Below, piece by piece: positions 1 to 8,516 of a stretch of 64,000 nt of DNA. The translations under genes were made by a program, and so were the position numbers. The stretch is from Allobaculum mucilyticum (GTDB lineage Bacteria; Bacillota_I; Bacilli_A; Erysipelotrichales; Erysipelotrichaceae), in the NCBI RefSeq assembly GCF_022701195.1, contig NZ_CP078089.1, positions 806,001-870,000 of the forward strand, in the 5' to 3' direction. Position 1 is the stretch's first letter. Each line of letters starts with the position of its first letter. A model generated the notes under the pieces. The model did not search any database and was not told the origin of the DNA. It saw only the letters and a program-made list of their open reading frames with translations.

Positions 1-208
1 CATGCGCTGCAAGGTTTTACGTTCATCTGCACAATTCAGGCAGACGTCCGCTAAAAATATTAAAAGATCAGGCGCGAATCCACATGAAAACTGACTGAAC
101 CAGGCTGCGTTGAGGACAGACTTGCCGTAAACCGCCAAAGATGACAGCTTATTTCACCTGGAGTTCATTTATTTTCACGGATTTTCGCTGCAGATCTGCT
201 TTTCTTCC
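1..208. other. Left-edge stretch without a supported gene
   Basis: This is the region downstream of rfbB on the minus strand. A short open frame on the plus strand runs from base 2 to about base 94, but it has no ribosome binding site and no recognisable similarity, so I do not call it. I see no clear terminator hairpin. The fourth rhamnose gene, rfbD, would normally be close to rfbABC but is not here. Confidence 0.5.
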
Positions 209-1243
209 TTAGTTTTCTACGCGGCCTTTGTCCACGTACATTTTCTGGAAGTAGTTCTGGTACTCACCGGAAAGAATGTTTTTCCACCAGTCCTGATTGT
301 CGAGATACCACTGGAACGTTTTCTGGATGCCGGTTTCGAAGTTTTCTTCCGGTACCCATCCAAGTTCGTTTTCAATCTTGGCTGGATCGATGGCATAGCG
401 TCTGTCATGACCTTTGCGGTCTGTAACGTAGGTAATCAGAGATTCAGGCTTGTCGAGCGCTTTAAGGATGGCTTTGACAACCTGCAGGTTGGTGCGTTCG
501 TTGTGGCCGCCGATGTTGTAGACTTCGCCGACTTTGCCTTTGCGCAGAATCAGATCGATGGCTTTGCAGTGATCGAGAACATACAGCCAGTCACGGACAT
601 TTGCGCCATCGCCATAAACAGGCAGACTTTCGTCATCAAGCGCACGGGCAATCATCAGAGGGATGAGCTTTTCCGGGAACTGATAAGGGCCGTAGTTGTT
701 GGAGCAGCGGGAAATCGTTGTCGGCAGACCGAATGTTCTGTGGTAAGCCTGAACAAACAGGTCGCTTGCTGCTTTGGAAGAAGAATATGGGGAGCTGGTA
801 TGCAGCGGAGTTTCTTCTGTAAAGAACAGGTCCGGACGGTCCAGAGGCAGGTCGCCGTAAACTTCGTCGGTCGAAACCTGGTGGAAACGTTTAACGCCGT
901 ATTTGACAGCTGCATCAAGAAGAGTGGTTGTGCCAAGTACGTTGGTTTTTACGAAGATTTCAGGATCTTCGATGGAACGGTCAACGTGGCTTTCTGCTGC
1001 AAAGTTGACAACGATATCCGGGCGCTCTTTTTCGAAGAGGTCGAAAATGAAGTCGCGGTCTGCGATATCGCCTTTGACAAATCTGTAGTTCGGCTTGTCT
1101 TCAACCGATTTCAGGCTTTCGAGGTTGCCTGCGTAGGTTAACGCATCGAGGTTGATGATTTCATCTTCCGGGTATGTGTTCACCATATAGTCAACAAAGT
1201 TGGAACCGATAAATCCGGCTCCTCCGGTGACGAGGATTTTCAT
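209..1243 (-). CDS. rfbB: dTDP-glucose 4,6-dehydratase
   Basis: This 344-residue protein is RfbB/RmlB, which converts dTDP-glucose to dTDP-4-keto-6-deoxyglucose, the second step of dTDP-L-rhamnose synthesis, in the cytoplasm with bound NAD. The N-terminus carries the Rossmann motif GGAGFIGSN (residues 7-15), and the SDR catalytic pair lies in SPYSSSKAASD with the Tyr-x3-Lys spacing. The length matches the family. The start is supported by an AAGGAA ribosome binding site nine bases upstream. It is the last of three minus-strand genes transcribed rfbA, rfbC, rfbB. The 122-base gap to rfbC is rich in TTTCTG/TATT repeats and shows no hairpin, so cotranscription is likely. The identification is secure; the polysaccharide that receives the rhamnose is not known. 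Confidence 0.96.
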   Translation of the reverse strand: MKILVTGGAGFIGSNFVDYMVNTYPEDEIINLDALTYAGNLESLKSVEDKPNYRFVKGDIADRDFIFDLFEKERPDIVVNFAAESHVDRSIEDPEIFVKTNVLGTTTLLDAAVKYGVKRFHQVSTDEVYGDLPLDRPDLFFTEETPLHTSSPYSSSKAASDLFVQAYHRTFGLPTTISRCSNNYGPYQFPEKLIPLMIARALDDESLPVYGDGANVRDWLYVLDHCKAIDLILRKGKVGEVYNIGGHNERTNLQVVKAILKALDKPESLITYVTDRKGHDRRYAIDPAKIENELGWVPEENFETGIQKTFQWYLDNQDWWKNILSGEYQNYFQKMYVDKGRVEN

Positions 1244-1365
1244 TCTGGTTGTTCCTTCCGTTTCTAATACTCAGGTATTGCAGGTAATTCTTTATTTCTG
1301 TGTTTCGGTATTTCGTTATTTCTGTATTGCGGGTATCTGTTCAGTTGCTTTTATCCGAACGTTTT

Positions 1366-1944
1366 TTACTTTGCGGGTTCTTCGTAGACAAAGTGGTTGT
1401 TGGCTTCTTCTAAAGCCGGAGCGATTTTGTCTTTGTCGGAGAGAATGGCTTCTCTTCCGTCAAGAAGTTTTCCCCAGTCGACTGCAACAGTCGGATCGTC
1501 GTAGCGGATTGCGCCTTCGCTTTCCTTGTTGTATACATTGTCGACTTTATAGCGGAATTCGACATCCGGTGTCAGTGTCAGGAAACCGTGGGCAAAGCCC
1601 TGCGGGATGAAGAACTGACGGTGGTTGTCGGCGGAAAGTTCGCAGGATACCCATTTTCCGTAGGTCGGCGATCCTTTGCGGATATCTACCGCAACATCAA
1701 TAACCGTACCTTTCGTGCAGGAGACAAGTTTTGCCTGTGCATAAGGCGGATTCTGCCAGTGCAGTCCGCGCACGGTTCCTTCCTGTGCAGAAAAGGACAT
1801 GTTGTCCTGGACAAACTCACAGGTAATACCCATTTTTTCGTATTTGGGTTTGGAGTAAGTTTCCGAAAAATAGCCGCGATGGTCGCCGAACACGTCGGTT
1901 TCGATGACCAGAACGCCAGGAATTTCCGTTTCAATCACTTTCAT
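1366..1944 (-). CDS. rfbC: dTDP-4-dehydrorhamnose 3,5-epimerase
   Basis: RfbC/RmlC epimerises the dTDP-4-keto-6-deoxyglucose made by RfbB at C3 and C5. The 192-residue product starts MKVIETEIPGV and contains the RmlC cupin signatures FVQDNMSFS, VRGLHWQ and FAHGFLTL, including the active-site His region. An upstream in-frame ATG at 1998 would add 18 residues that overlap the rfbA stop region. I prefer the ATG at 1944 because an AGGAG site sits just before it and the product then begins exactly where the family begins. rfbA ends 31 bases upstream, so the genes form one operon. Confidence 0.94.
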   Translation of the reverse strand: MKVIETEIPGVLVIETDVFGDHRGYFSETYSKPKYEKMGITCEFVQDNMSFSAQEGTVRGLHWQNPPYAQAKLVSCTKGTVIDVAVDIRKGSPTYGKWVSCELSADNHRQFFIPQGFAHGFLTLTPDVEFRYKVDNVYNKESEGAIRYDDPTVAVDWGKLLDGREAILSDKDKIAPALEEANNHFVYEEPAK

Positions 1945-1975
1945 AACTGTTCCGTTCTCCTCTTTGCCTTCTTGT

Positions 1976-2899
1976 TTACTTCTGTTCTTCCTTCGCATCC
2001 TGTGCGAGGCGGGCCTGTCTCTTATCGATATACTTGCGGTCCATCAGTTTTTTCAGATAGGCGCCATACTGGTTCTTTTTATAGATTTCGTAAGTCTCTT
2101 GGAGCTGATCAGTCGTAATCCATCCCTGGGAATACGCGATCTCTTCCAGACAGCCGATCTTGCGGTGCTGGTGCTCTTCGACCGTCTTGACAAAGTTGGT
2201 CGCATCCACGAGCGATTCGTGGGTACCGGTGTCAAGCCATGTAAATCCGTCCCCAAGCAGGGTGACATTCAGTTCGCCATGATCCAGATAGATCTTGTTG
2301 AGGTCGGTGATCTCCAGTTCGCCGCGCGGCGACGGGGTAAGATGCTTGGCATAGTCAACGACTTTGTTGTCGTAGAAATACAGTCCGGTGACTGCATAGT
2401 TGGATTTCGGGTTCTCCGGCTTTTCTTCAAGAGATACAGCCTTGCCGTCTTCATCAAATTCGACAACACCAAAGCGCTCCGGATCTTCGACATAGTAGCC
2501 GAATACCGTTGCACCGTTTTCTTTGCGCGCTGCTTCGCGCAGGCGCTTGGTCAGGCCGTGGCCATGGAAAATATTGTCGCCGAGAATCATGGCAACAGAA
2601 TCATCTCCGATGAAGTCTTCTCCGATGATGAAGGCCTGTGCCAGTCCGTCCGGCGAGGGCTGAACGGCATAGGAGAGCCGGATTCCGAACTGGGATCCGT
2701 CGCCTAAAAGCTCTTCAAAACGCGGCGTGTCTTCCGGTGTAGAGATGATCAGAATATCCTGAATGCCTGCATCCATGAGGATGGACATCGGATAATAAAT
2801 CATCGGTTTGTCAAACACAGGCAGCAGCTGCTTGCTGGTGACTTTCGTCAGTGGATAAAGTCTTGTTCCGGATCCGCCGGCAAGAATAATGCCTTTCAT
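1976..2899 (-). CDS. rfbA: Glucose-1-phosphate thymidylyltransferase
   Basis: RfbA/RmlA makes dTDP-glucose from dTTP and glucose-1-phosphate and is the entry step to dTDP-rhamnose. The 307-residue protein starts [18 protein letters not shown], the nucleotidyltransferase signature with the catalytic GGxGTR loop. It also shows the expected GDNIFHG and ITDLN segments, and the length is that of the RmlA family. A strong AAGGAG-type site precedes the ATG. It is the first gene of the rfbACB operon, and a promoter is visible 30-58 bases upstream. The C-terminal tail is unusually charged and Gln-rich, which I take as variation. Confidence 0.96.
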   Translation of the reverse strand: MKGIILAGGSGTRLYPLTKVTSKQLLPVFDKPMIYYPMSILMDAGIQDILIISTPEDTPRFEELLGDGSQFGIRLSYAVQPSPDGLAQAFIIGEDFIGDDSVAMILGDNIFHGHGLTKRLREAARKENGATVFGYYVEDPERFGVVEFDEDGKAVSLEEKPENPKSNYAVTGLYFYDNKVVDYAKHLTPSPRGELEITDLNKIYLDHGELNVTLLGDGFTWLDTGTHESLVDATNFVKTVEEHQHRKIGCLEEIAYSQGWITTDQLQETYEIYKKNQYGAYLKKLMDRKYIDKRQARLAQDAKEEQK

Positions 2900-2929
2900 G
2901 AATTCGCACTCCTTTTTTCAGTCGTGACT

Positions 2930-2957
2930 ATCATATATGGAAATCCCCCAGAAACAA
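2930..2957 (-). promoter_or_regulatory. Promoter of rfbACB
   Basis: Reading the minus strand, TTGTTT (2957-2952) is followed after 16 bases by TATGAT (2935-2930). The spacing is acceptable for a sigma-70/SigA promoter and lies about 30 bases before the rfbA start. It sits after the upstream terminator at 3016-3054, so rfbACB can be transcribed independently of the glycosyltransferases. Confidence 0.5.
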
Positions 2958-3015
2958 AATATTAGAGCATAGACAGGCGGACTTCCCGTATGTAAAGGAT
3001 TTCACGACATTCCGT

Positions 3016-3054
3016 TAAAAGGGGCGGGAGTGCATCTGTTCTGCTTCCCGCCCC
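3016..3054 (-). terminator. Intrinsic terminator, minus strand
   Basis: A nine-base-pair GC-rich stem, GGGGCGGGA paired with TCCCGCCCC, is followed on the minus strand by TTTT. It probably terminated the glycosyltransferase transcript from 4824-8369. IS copy 1 now lies between that last gene and this terminator. Confidence 0.7.
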
Positions 3055-3276
3055 GACGGACAGTTTCTTCTTCTATTGTAACGGTCTTAGCCGTCTCAAC
3101 TGTCCGGATTTGTTCTATTTTCTGGTCAATGTCATTAAGTTAAGGAGGGATAAAAATCGTATACCCTGTTCATGAGCGTTGTCATTTCTTATATTTTGCG
3201 TCTCAGGCATGACGAAAAGGATGATTTTCTACCTGTTGAAAAAATCATCCTGATGACTTTTCGGTTTTCAAATCTG

Positions 3277-4587
3277 TCACTTCTTCTTTCTGGTATCAGC
3301 TCTTCCTTCTCTGATCGGAGATATCCTGGCCAGAAGAAGATCTTCCAGTGTACTCAAGCTGATTCTGGCTTTTTTGAACAGCCACTGTTGAATCGTTTTG
3401 ATGATGAATCCGAAATCTGCCTTCTGCTTGTGCTTTTTGGCCTGAGCGATGCGCTTCTGGTGCTGACGAGATCTTTCTACCTTGTTGCGCAAACGGGAAC
3501 AAAGATTGTAGAGAGTCATTTTGGCATAGATCTCTGCCTGGACCAGATCAAGCTTCCTTGAATGAGTCCATTCAAGATCGGTGTTTCGTTTCAGTCCCCT
3601 GAAGCCGACTTCAACCTGCCAGCGCAGACGGTAGATCTGCTTGATGTCCTCGGTCCCAAACTCAGCTTCCGACAGATTGGTGCAGACGGTAATGAATGAT
3701 TCATTCCCTTCGCAGGCAGCTTTGAACCTCACAACCCTGATATTTAAAGGGAGTTCAGTCGTTTGACCGTCAAATTCAGGCTGCTTCCTGTACGAAGAGA
3801 TGTACTTATAGACATCCCAATGGTCTTTGACATGCCTGTTGTTTTTACTGGTCAGAATCACATTGAAAGGAATGTCATACTCTTCTGACTCGGGAGTCTT
3901 ATAGTACTTGAGAATGCTTGTAGATGATGTCTCGTCTTTGATACGTATGACAAAAGGGACATGTTCCTTCTGCAGGCGATAGAAAGACATAAGAGCTTCG
4001 TATCCCCGATCAGCGATGAAGATGGCTTTCTGAAATGAAGAACGCTGAGCGAGTTCAAGAAGAGCTGAATCTTCATTCTTCTCAGAGCCGGGTTGAAGCA
4101 GCGCGTCAGTAAAGACGGAGTTGAGGGCGTCGAATTCGGCATTCAAATGAACAAAGTGCCTCTTCTTGCCTTTTTTAGAAGCGCCATAGGTGATGTCATT
4201 GTCCTGTTCAGGAAGAACTTGAATCTCGCTTCCATCTACAGCGAGGAGGCGATAACCCTTGAAGGTTTTAACATCAGAGCTGGAAGTTGCCTTGTTAAAC
4301 CGATTGAAGACGTTTTTATAAAGTGAAGAGTTGATTTTGGAACGGGCCTGAGACACAGCAGAGGCTGAAACAGATGATCCGCCCTTAAACAGGATCCAGG
4401 GAAAGGAAGCAGCGAGGGATTCCTCTGTCAGCTGAAACGGAAGAAGGACAAGCTCATGCAGGTCAATCTGCCGCTTACGGGTGAAGGCGGACTGAGAAGT
4501 AAAATTGGCAGGGTTCGCCGTTTCTGAGCTGATGATATTGAGGAAGGTGTTTCTGAAGAAAGAACATTCTTTGGCGATAGCAGTCAT
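3277..4587 (-). CDS. IS4-family DDE transposase (copy 1)
   Basis: This 436-residue transposase catalyses cut-and-paste movement of its own element. The RNase H-fold catalytic triad is visible: Asp118 in LLAVDGSEIQV, Asp193 in IADRGYEA, and Glu326 in YRLRWQVEVGFRGLK. The last segment fits the IS4-family signature Tyr-x2-Arg-x3-Glu-x6-Lys exactly (Y319, R322, E326, K333). The ATG at 4587 has an AAAGGAG site eight bases upstream. A GC-rich hairpin (GGCTGC-TTC-GCAGCC) lies in the leader just before that site and may dampen translation. The gene is intact and identical at the protein level to the two other copies. Confidence 0.96.
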   Translation of the reverse strand: MTAIAKECSFFRNTFLNIISSETANPANFTSQSAFTRKRQIDLHELVLLPFQLTEESLAASFPWILFKGGSSVSASAVSQARSKINSSLYKNVFNRFNKATSSSDVKTFKGYRLLAVDGSEIQVLPEQDNDITYGASKKGKKRHFVHLNAEFDALNSVFTDALLQPGSEKNEDSALLELAQRSSFQKAIFIADRGYEALMSFYRLQKEHVPFVIRIKDETSSTSILKYYKTPESEEYDIPFNVILTSKNNRHVKDHWDVYKYISSYRKQPEFDGQTTELPLNIRVVRFKAACEGNESFITVCTNLSEAEFGTEDIKQIYRLRWQVEVGFRGLKRNTDLEWTHSRKLDLVQAEIYAKMTLYNLCSRLRNKVERSRQHQKRIAQAKKHKQKADFGFIIKTIQQWLFKKARISLSTLEDLLLARISPIREGRADTRKKK

Positions 4588-4674
4588 AGGGAAAACTCCT
4601 TTAAGTTCTCCCCATCGGCTGCGAAGCAGCCGCGCGGCGGCAGAAATTTGTCAATAGATTTTTAGAAAAAAGTG

Positions 4675-4750
4675 AAAAAACTCGAATCATTCGAGATTTG
4701 ACTTGAAGAGTAGAAAAAAGACCACATCACTGCTTAACGCTGATGTGGTC
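4675..4750 (-). terminator. Tandem inward-facing terminators inside the IS
   Basis: Two intrinsic terminators read on the minus strand from the right end towards the transposase. The outer one pairs GACCACATCA (4750-4741) with TGATGTGGTC (4729-4720) and is followed by TTTTTT. The inner one is CTCGAA-TGA-TTCGAG (4695-4681) followed by TTTTTT. They should stop transcripts entering from flanking genes before they reach the transposase. The same structures lie at 36366-36441 in copy 2 and 47458-47533 in copy 3. Confidence 0.8.
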
Positions 4751-4823
4751 TGAGAAATCTTAACTTAATGACATTGATTTTCTGGTAAAGAAATACTCAT
4801 GCTGTCCGGGGAAATGGAGCTGC

Positions 4824-5711
4824 TTATTTCTCTGTTTCTTTTGCCGATTCTGATTCGACAGGCTCGCTGGGCTGTGCCTGCCCGTTCTGTTCTTCCCTGT
4901 TTTCTTCAGCGTGATCTGCAGCGGCAGCTTCTACTCTTTTGCCTTCTTCGCTGTTCTGTTCAGCTGGAGTCGAAGGTTCAGTGACGCGTGAGGGAACATG
5001 CAGATCGCGCATGGCTTTGATGATCTGCTTTCTCCAAGCGAGCTGCTGGAAAACAGATGCTTGCGAGACAAGATCCGTACTGGCTGCCGCATGACGGCGG
5101 TACTCAATCAGACAGTCTTTTAAAAACAGGACTTCGCCCATTCTGTATGCGGCAAGACCGAGATACTGGTCATGCATCGGGATTTCCGGAAACGGAAGAG
5201 CCGCTTCAACGACTTCCTTGCGTACGGCCATGCAGCAGCCGATCAGCGAATTGCGAAGGATATTCTGCAGATAGCCTGGACGCGAGCCGTGGAACTGATA
5301 ATAGGACGGTTCGAGAATCGCCCGGTTTTCATCGACAATCGCAGCATCATGGACAACTGCCATGACTCTTGGATTTTCAAAGGCTTTGCGGATCACTTCG
5401 ACTTTGTTGCGGTTCCAGATATCATCCTGGTCGCTCAGAATCACGATCGGATTCACGGCTTTTTCAAGCAGGAATTCAAAGTTTCGAACGACGCCATGAC
5501 CCGGACCGAAAAAGAGCCGGATGTTCAGCTTCGGATTCGCCTTGCGATACAGCAGGGCAATCTGCAGGGTGTGGTCATCTCTTGAATCGGAACTGATCAG
5601 CAGTTCGTCTTCACTCTGCAGCTGGCAGATGATGCTCTCGATCTGCTCAGCAATATATTTCTCGCCTCGATACGCTGCGAGAACAACGGAAACGGGAAGT
5701 TTCTCTGGCAT
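4824..5711 (-). CDS. Family 2 glycosyltransferase
   Basis: This 295-residue protein has the GT2 (GT-A fold) layout. It begins with PVSVVLAAYRGEKYIAEQIESI, followed by the acidic nucleotide-sugar/metal motif ILSDQDDIWNRNK near residue 95. It probably transfers a sugar, possibly rhamnose, during surface polysaccharide assembly at the inner face of the membrane. The last 55 residues are low-complexity, Glu/Ala/Gln-rich and probably disordered. A GAGGAAAG site precedes the start. It is the last gene of the glycosyltransferase run, and IS copy 1 lies 38 bases after its stop without damaging it. The sugar specificity cannot be read from sequence. Confidence 0.9.
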   Translation of the reverse strand: MPEKLPVSVVLAAYRGEKYIAEQIESIICQLQSEDELLISSDSRDDHTLQIALLYRKANPKLNIRLFFGPGHGVVRNFEFLLEKAVNPIVILSDQDDIWNRNKVEVIRKAFENPRVMAVVHDAAIVDENRAILEPSYYQFHGSRPGYLQNILRNSLIGCCMAVRKEVVEAALPFPEIPMHDQYLGLAAYRMGEVLFLKDCLIEYRRHAAASTDLVSQASVFQQLAWRKQIIKAMRDLHVPSRVTEPSTPAEQNSEEGKRVEAAAADHAEENREEQNGQAQPSEPVESESAKETEK

Positions 5712-5885
5712 GTTCTTTCCTCATTCTGTCAGAGAAAGGCGGCCATGCCGCTTCCCTGTCCACTTTCTATTGCAGTTCTTGAATATATTTTCGAATGGAA
5801 TCTTCCGGACAGGCTTCTGTTCGAGCCCTGCATTTTCCGGCTTTTTATCATTCTTATTCTGTCTTATTCTTTCTTGTTCTGGTTC

Positions 5886-6971
5886 TTATTTCGATTCTTG
5901 ATCCGGAATCGAACTTTCTGTTTTATCTTCTGCCTTTTCAGCCGCTTTTGCCTGCATTTCTGCAGCATTCGTCTGGGAAGGCTCATCTTTCTTTGCAGAG
6001 CCGCCTTTATACGCCATAACAGTCCGGATATCCATGCCGATGGTCAGACGGAAGCCGGAGCCGGTTGAAGAGACAAGCAGCGACGTCAGTTCAAAGATGG
6101 AGCGCTCTTCAAGCGCTTCAGCTCGCTGGGCAAAGAACTGTGCGACATCTTCTGCTTTTCGAATGCTTGGTGCCGGGGCGTTAAACGAGCGGGCCAGAAC
6201 GGCGATGGCATCTTTCTGTCTTGCATCGATCCTGGCTGCTTTAACCCGTTCTTCATACGTACTGCGCCGTTTGAGTCCAAGCGTATTTGAAGAATGCTGG
6301 CGATAGCCCATCAGCGGCATATCCAGATAGCCAAGTCCGTTTCCCACACCGGCAATCACGCACATTGCCCAGTCATGGGGCAGGGTCATATCCGGCGGAG
6401 TCGTCAGATACTGATTTCTCAGCGATCGGCGCAGTGCCAGCGTGCATCCCGGGGAAACATTGTATCCAATGACATCGTCAAACGAAAGCCAGGAAAAAGC
6501 ACCTGGTTCAAGCGGTCGGCGGATCAGGTTGTGATTCATCCGCTTGGCCATCGGCTTGTCGGCAATCCGCTCGCCATTTTCATCAATCAGATCAAAAGAT
6601 GTTGCGAGCACTTGCAGTTCCGGATGACGGGCAAAAACTTCGCCGATTGTTTCCGTTTTTTCCGGATACCAGACATCATCCTGGTCACACAGGAAGATCA
6701 GCTCTTTGTCACAGTATGACAGAGCATCCCGGAATGCGCTGATGAATCCTTCATTTTTCTCATGCCTGTACAGTTTCCATGTCTTCAGATCATATTTGCG
6801 GATATACTCTTCAACCCGCTGGGGGGTTCCGTCTGTCGAACAGTCATCAACAATGACAACCTCATCAAAGGGAACGTTCTGCAGCCTTAATGAATCCAAC
6901 TGTTCATCCAGGTAGGCGCCGGCATTATAAGTTGTCATAGCAAGAGCCATGGTTTCATTTTTCGACATCAT
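5886..6971 (-). CDS. Family 2 glycosyltransferase
   Basis: This 361-residue GT2 protein has an N-terminal nucleotide-binding segment (MALAMTTYNAGAYLDEQLDS), the VVIVDDCSTDGT motif, and FLCDQDDVWYPEK as the metal/nucleotide-sugar motif. It is related in layout to the next gene (4824-5711), suggesting an old duplication. A GGGAGG site lies before two adjacent start codons (6971 and 6968), and spacing slightly favours the second. The C-terminal 40 residues are charged and low-complexity. It sits 174 bases before the next glycosyltransferase and 143 bases after the GT4 gene, without a terminator in between, so cotranscription is likely. Confidence 0.9.
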   Translation of the reverse strand: MMSKNETMALAMTTYNAGAYLDEQLDSLRLQNVPFDEVVIVDDCSTDGTPQRVEEYIRKYDLKTWKLYRHEKNEGFISAFRDALSYCDKELIFLCDQDDVWYPEKTETIGEVFARHPELQVLATSFDLIDENGERIADKPMAKRMNHNLIRRPLEPGAFSWLSFDDVIGYNVSPGCTLALRRSLRNQYLTTPPDMTLPHDWAMCVIAGVGNGLGYLDMPLMGYRQHSSNTLGLKRRSTYEERVKAARIDARQKDAIAVLARSFNAPAPSIRKAEDVAQFFAQRAEALEERSIFELTSLLVSSTGSGFRLTIGMDIRTVMAYKGGSAKKDEPSQTNAAEMQAKAAEKAEDKTESSIPDQESK

Positions 6972-7113
6972 TCTGCCTCCCTGCGCCCGGGCTGGCGCTT
7001 TGTGTATTCACAAATCATGCCCTTTTCCTGTGTCCGTTTCAATTCAGACAGCCGCCTGCAGAAAAGCAGCCCGACAGTTCAGGCTGCTGCAGATCGGTTT
7101 GTAATAGACGGGC

Positions 7114-8238
7114 TTATTTTTGAATCGTCTGTTCAAGAACCGCATAGAAAGCATCGGGTGAAAGATAGCGCTCATAGACCGCGCGGGCTTTCCCTTTGGC
7201 TTCCATCAGCTGTTTGGGATTCATATTGGCAACAGCTTCAGCAGTTTTCTGCGGATCATTCCGGTCGTAGTTGATACCGCAGCCATCCTGTTCAATCCAT
7301 TGCCAGACATCGCCGGCAAGAGAGTTAATGACCGGCAGTGCGCCCTGCAGATAATCGAGCGTTTTCATGGAAAGGCCGGCCTGGACGCCTTTTTTCATAA
7401 TGTTCAGTCCAAAGGAACAGACATCAAAGATCTGCTGACGTTTGGCCGGATCATAGATGGTTCCATGATCGACGATCGTTGCATGCCTGCCTAAACGGTC
7501 CGCCATTTCCTGAACGCGGGCACCCTGAGCAATCAGATGCAGGCGTACAGGACGGATCCTGGCAAGCCGTTCAAACAGGTCTTCAAGTGCATCAAGATCG
7601 ATGATGTTGTTTACAAATCCCAGATAACAGAGATCCAGAAACTCCGGATCCGGACTGGATGGATGCGGTGTGCTATCTGTACTTGCAGACCAGTAAAGGA
7701 CTGTGGATTCTCTGCCGCTCTGTTTTTTGATTTCATCTGCGAACAGCTGGCATTCGGTAAAAATCCGGTCTGCCACGTCAAGCGAACGGGTCCGAAGGCT
7801 TTTCCAGTACCAGGCTGGAGGCGTATGCACCGCCCAGCCCATCGGAAGCGACTCCGGCCAGAGATCGTTGATATCCAGAATCAGTTCTGTCTGCGGATGA
7901 CTTTTCTTGTAGTCAGCACTCTGGGATGCCAGAGAGTTTGCCGGAACAAGGCAATGAATCCGATCCGGTTCCCACTCTTCCAGTTCTCTGCGGACAAGAC
8001 GGGCAAATTCCATATGCCCAAGCAGCCTCTGCCAGGAGAGATTGGATGTATAGGGTCTGTGATGCAGATAAACGACTCCTTCTTCCCTCTCAGTGATCGC
8101 GGATTTGCTCTTATGAGAAAAATCCGGCGTGTAAATCCGGGTTTCGTCTCCGCTGGAGCTATAGAACGATGCAAGCGTGCGGGCTCTTGGCAGGTAGGTA
8201 TCGCTGATGCACAGCAACGCGGTCTTTGGCGTCTTCAT
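7114..8238 (-). CDS. Family 4-like glycosyltransferase
   Basis: This 374-residue protein has the two-Rossmann-domain (GT-B) pattern of GT4 enzymes. It starts MKTPKTALLCISDTYLPRA, has the conserved LDINDLWPES segment at the N-domain end, and a C-domain with LCYLGFVNNIIDLDALEDL and GLSMKTLDYLQGALPVI, where the sugar-nucleotide usually binds. It probably adds a sugar during polysaccharide assembly. A longer in-frame start at 8373 exists, but I choose 8238. The start codon overlaps the stop of an upstream 44-residue ORF as ATGA, which indicates translational coupling, and the N-terminus then matches the family. Donor and acceptor are unknown. Confidence 0.85.
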   Translation of the reverse strand: MKTPKTALLCISDTYLPRARTLASFYSSSGDETRIYTPDFSHKSKSAITEREEGVVYLHHRPYTSNLSWQRLLGHMEFARLVRRELEEWEPDRIHCLVPANSLASQSADYKKSHPQTELILDINDLWPESLPMGWAVHTPPAWYWKSLRTRSLDVADRIFTECQLFADEIKKQSGRESTVLYWSASTDSTPHPSSPDPEFLDLCYLGFVNNIIDLDALEDLFERLARIRPVRLHLIAQGARVQEMADRLGRHATIVDHGTIYDPAKRQQIFDVCSFGLNIMKKGVQAGLSMKTLDYLQGALPVINSLAGDVWQWIEQDGCGINYDRNDPQKTAEAVANMNPKQLMEAKGKARAVYERYLSPDAFYAVLEQTIQK

Positions 8239-8369
8239 TTTCCAAGTCCCGCAAACCCGCCGGAGTATACAAAAATCCCGGTCAGCAGACTGATCAGAAA
8301 GAACAGCAGGATCCAGATAAAGTATTTCAGCTTTGAAGAAAGCGATCGGCTCGTGAGTTGAAATTTCAT
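8235..8369 (-). CDS. Small single-span membrane protein
   Basis: A 44-codon ORF, starting MKFQLTSRSLSSKLKYF, has a hydrophobic stretch of about 20 residues (IWILLFFLISLLTGIFVY) after a positively charged N-terminus. This predicts one membrane span with the N-terminus inside. Its TGA overlaps the ATG of the GT4 gene (ATGA), the usual sign of translational coupling. No ribosome binding site is visible. A TATAAT box ends nine bases before the ATG, so the message may be leaderless. It could anchor the glycosyltransferase at the membrane, which is an inference from coupling only. It lies just downstream of the terminator at 8404-8442 and begins a new transcription unit. Confidence 0.6.
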   Translation of the reverse strand: MKFQLTSRSLSSKLKYFIWILLFFLISLLTGIFVYSGGFAGLGK

Positions 8370-8378
8370 ACAAGTCAC

Positions 8379-8384
8379 ATTATA
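8379..8384 (-). promoter_or_regulatory. -10 box directly upstream of a start codon
   Basis: TATAAT on the minus strand ends nine bases before the ATG at 8369. I see no good -35 box and no ribosome binding site. This is one of six similar arrangements in the window. Confidence 0.5.
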
Positions 8385-8403
8385 GCCATTTTTTTTGCGG
8401 ATA

Positions 8404-8442
8404 GAGAAAACCGCCTGCGGCAGGGGAATGTCACAGGCGGTC
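8404..8442 (-). terminator. Terminator after the LCP-family gene
   Basis: On the minus strand ACCGCCTG pairs with CAGGCGGT and is followed by TTTTC. It lies about 75 bases after the stop of the LCP gene. Confidence 0.65.
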
Positions 8443-8516
8443 GTTGAATCGGTGTTAAATCGGTAATGAAAAGAAACAGAATCGGTCTGTCAGAAGAACA
8501 GATCAGTGGTCATCAA

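Larger units (their letters stand above)
3127..4776 (-). mobile_element. IS4-family insertion sequence, copy 1
   Basis: The element is 1650 bases long. It is bounded by perfect 18-base inverted repeats, CAATGTCATTAAGTTAAG at the left and its complement at the right. A 10-base target duplication, ATTTTCTGGT, flanks it at 3117-3126 and 4777-4786. It holds one transposase gene on the minus strand. A hairpin at about 3214-3251 lies beyond the transposase stop, and two inward-facing terminators lie between the right end and the transposase start. The insertion falls between a glycosyltransferase stop (4824) and its terminator (3016-3054), about 10 bases from a stem-loop at 3058-3107. Intact ends, an intact gene and a perfect duplication indicate a recent insertion. 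Confidence 0.96.
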
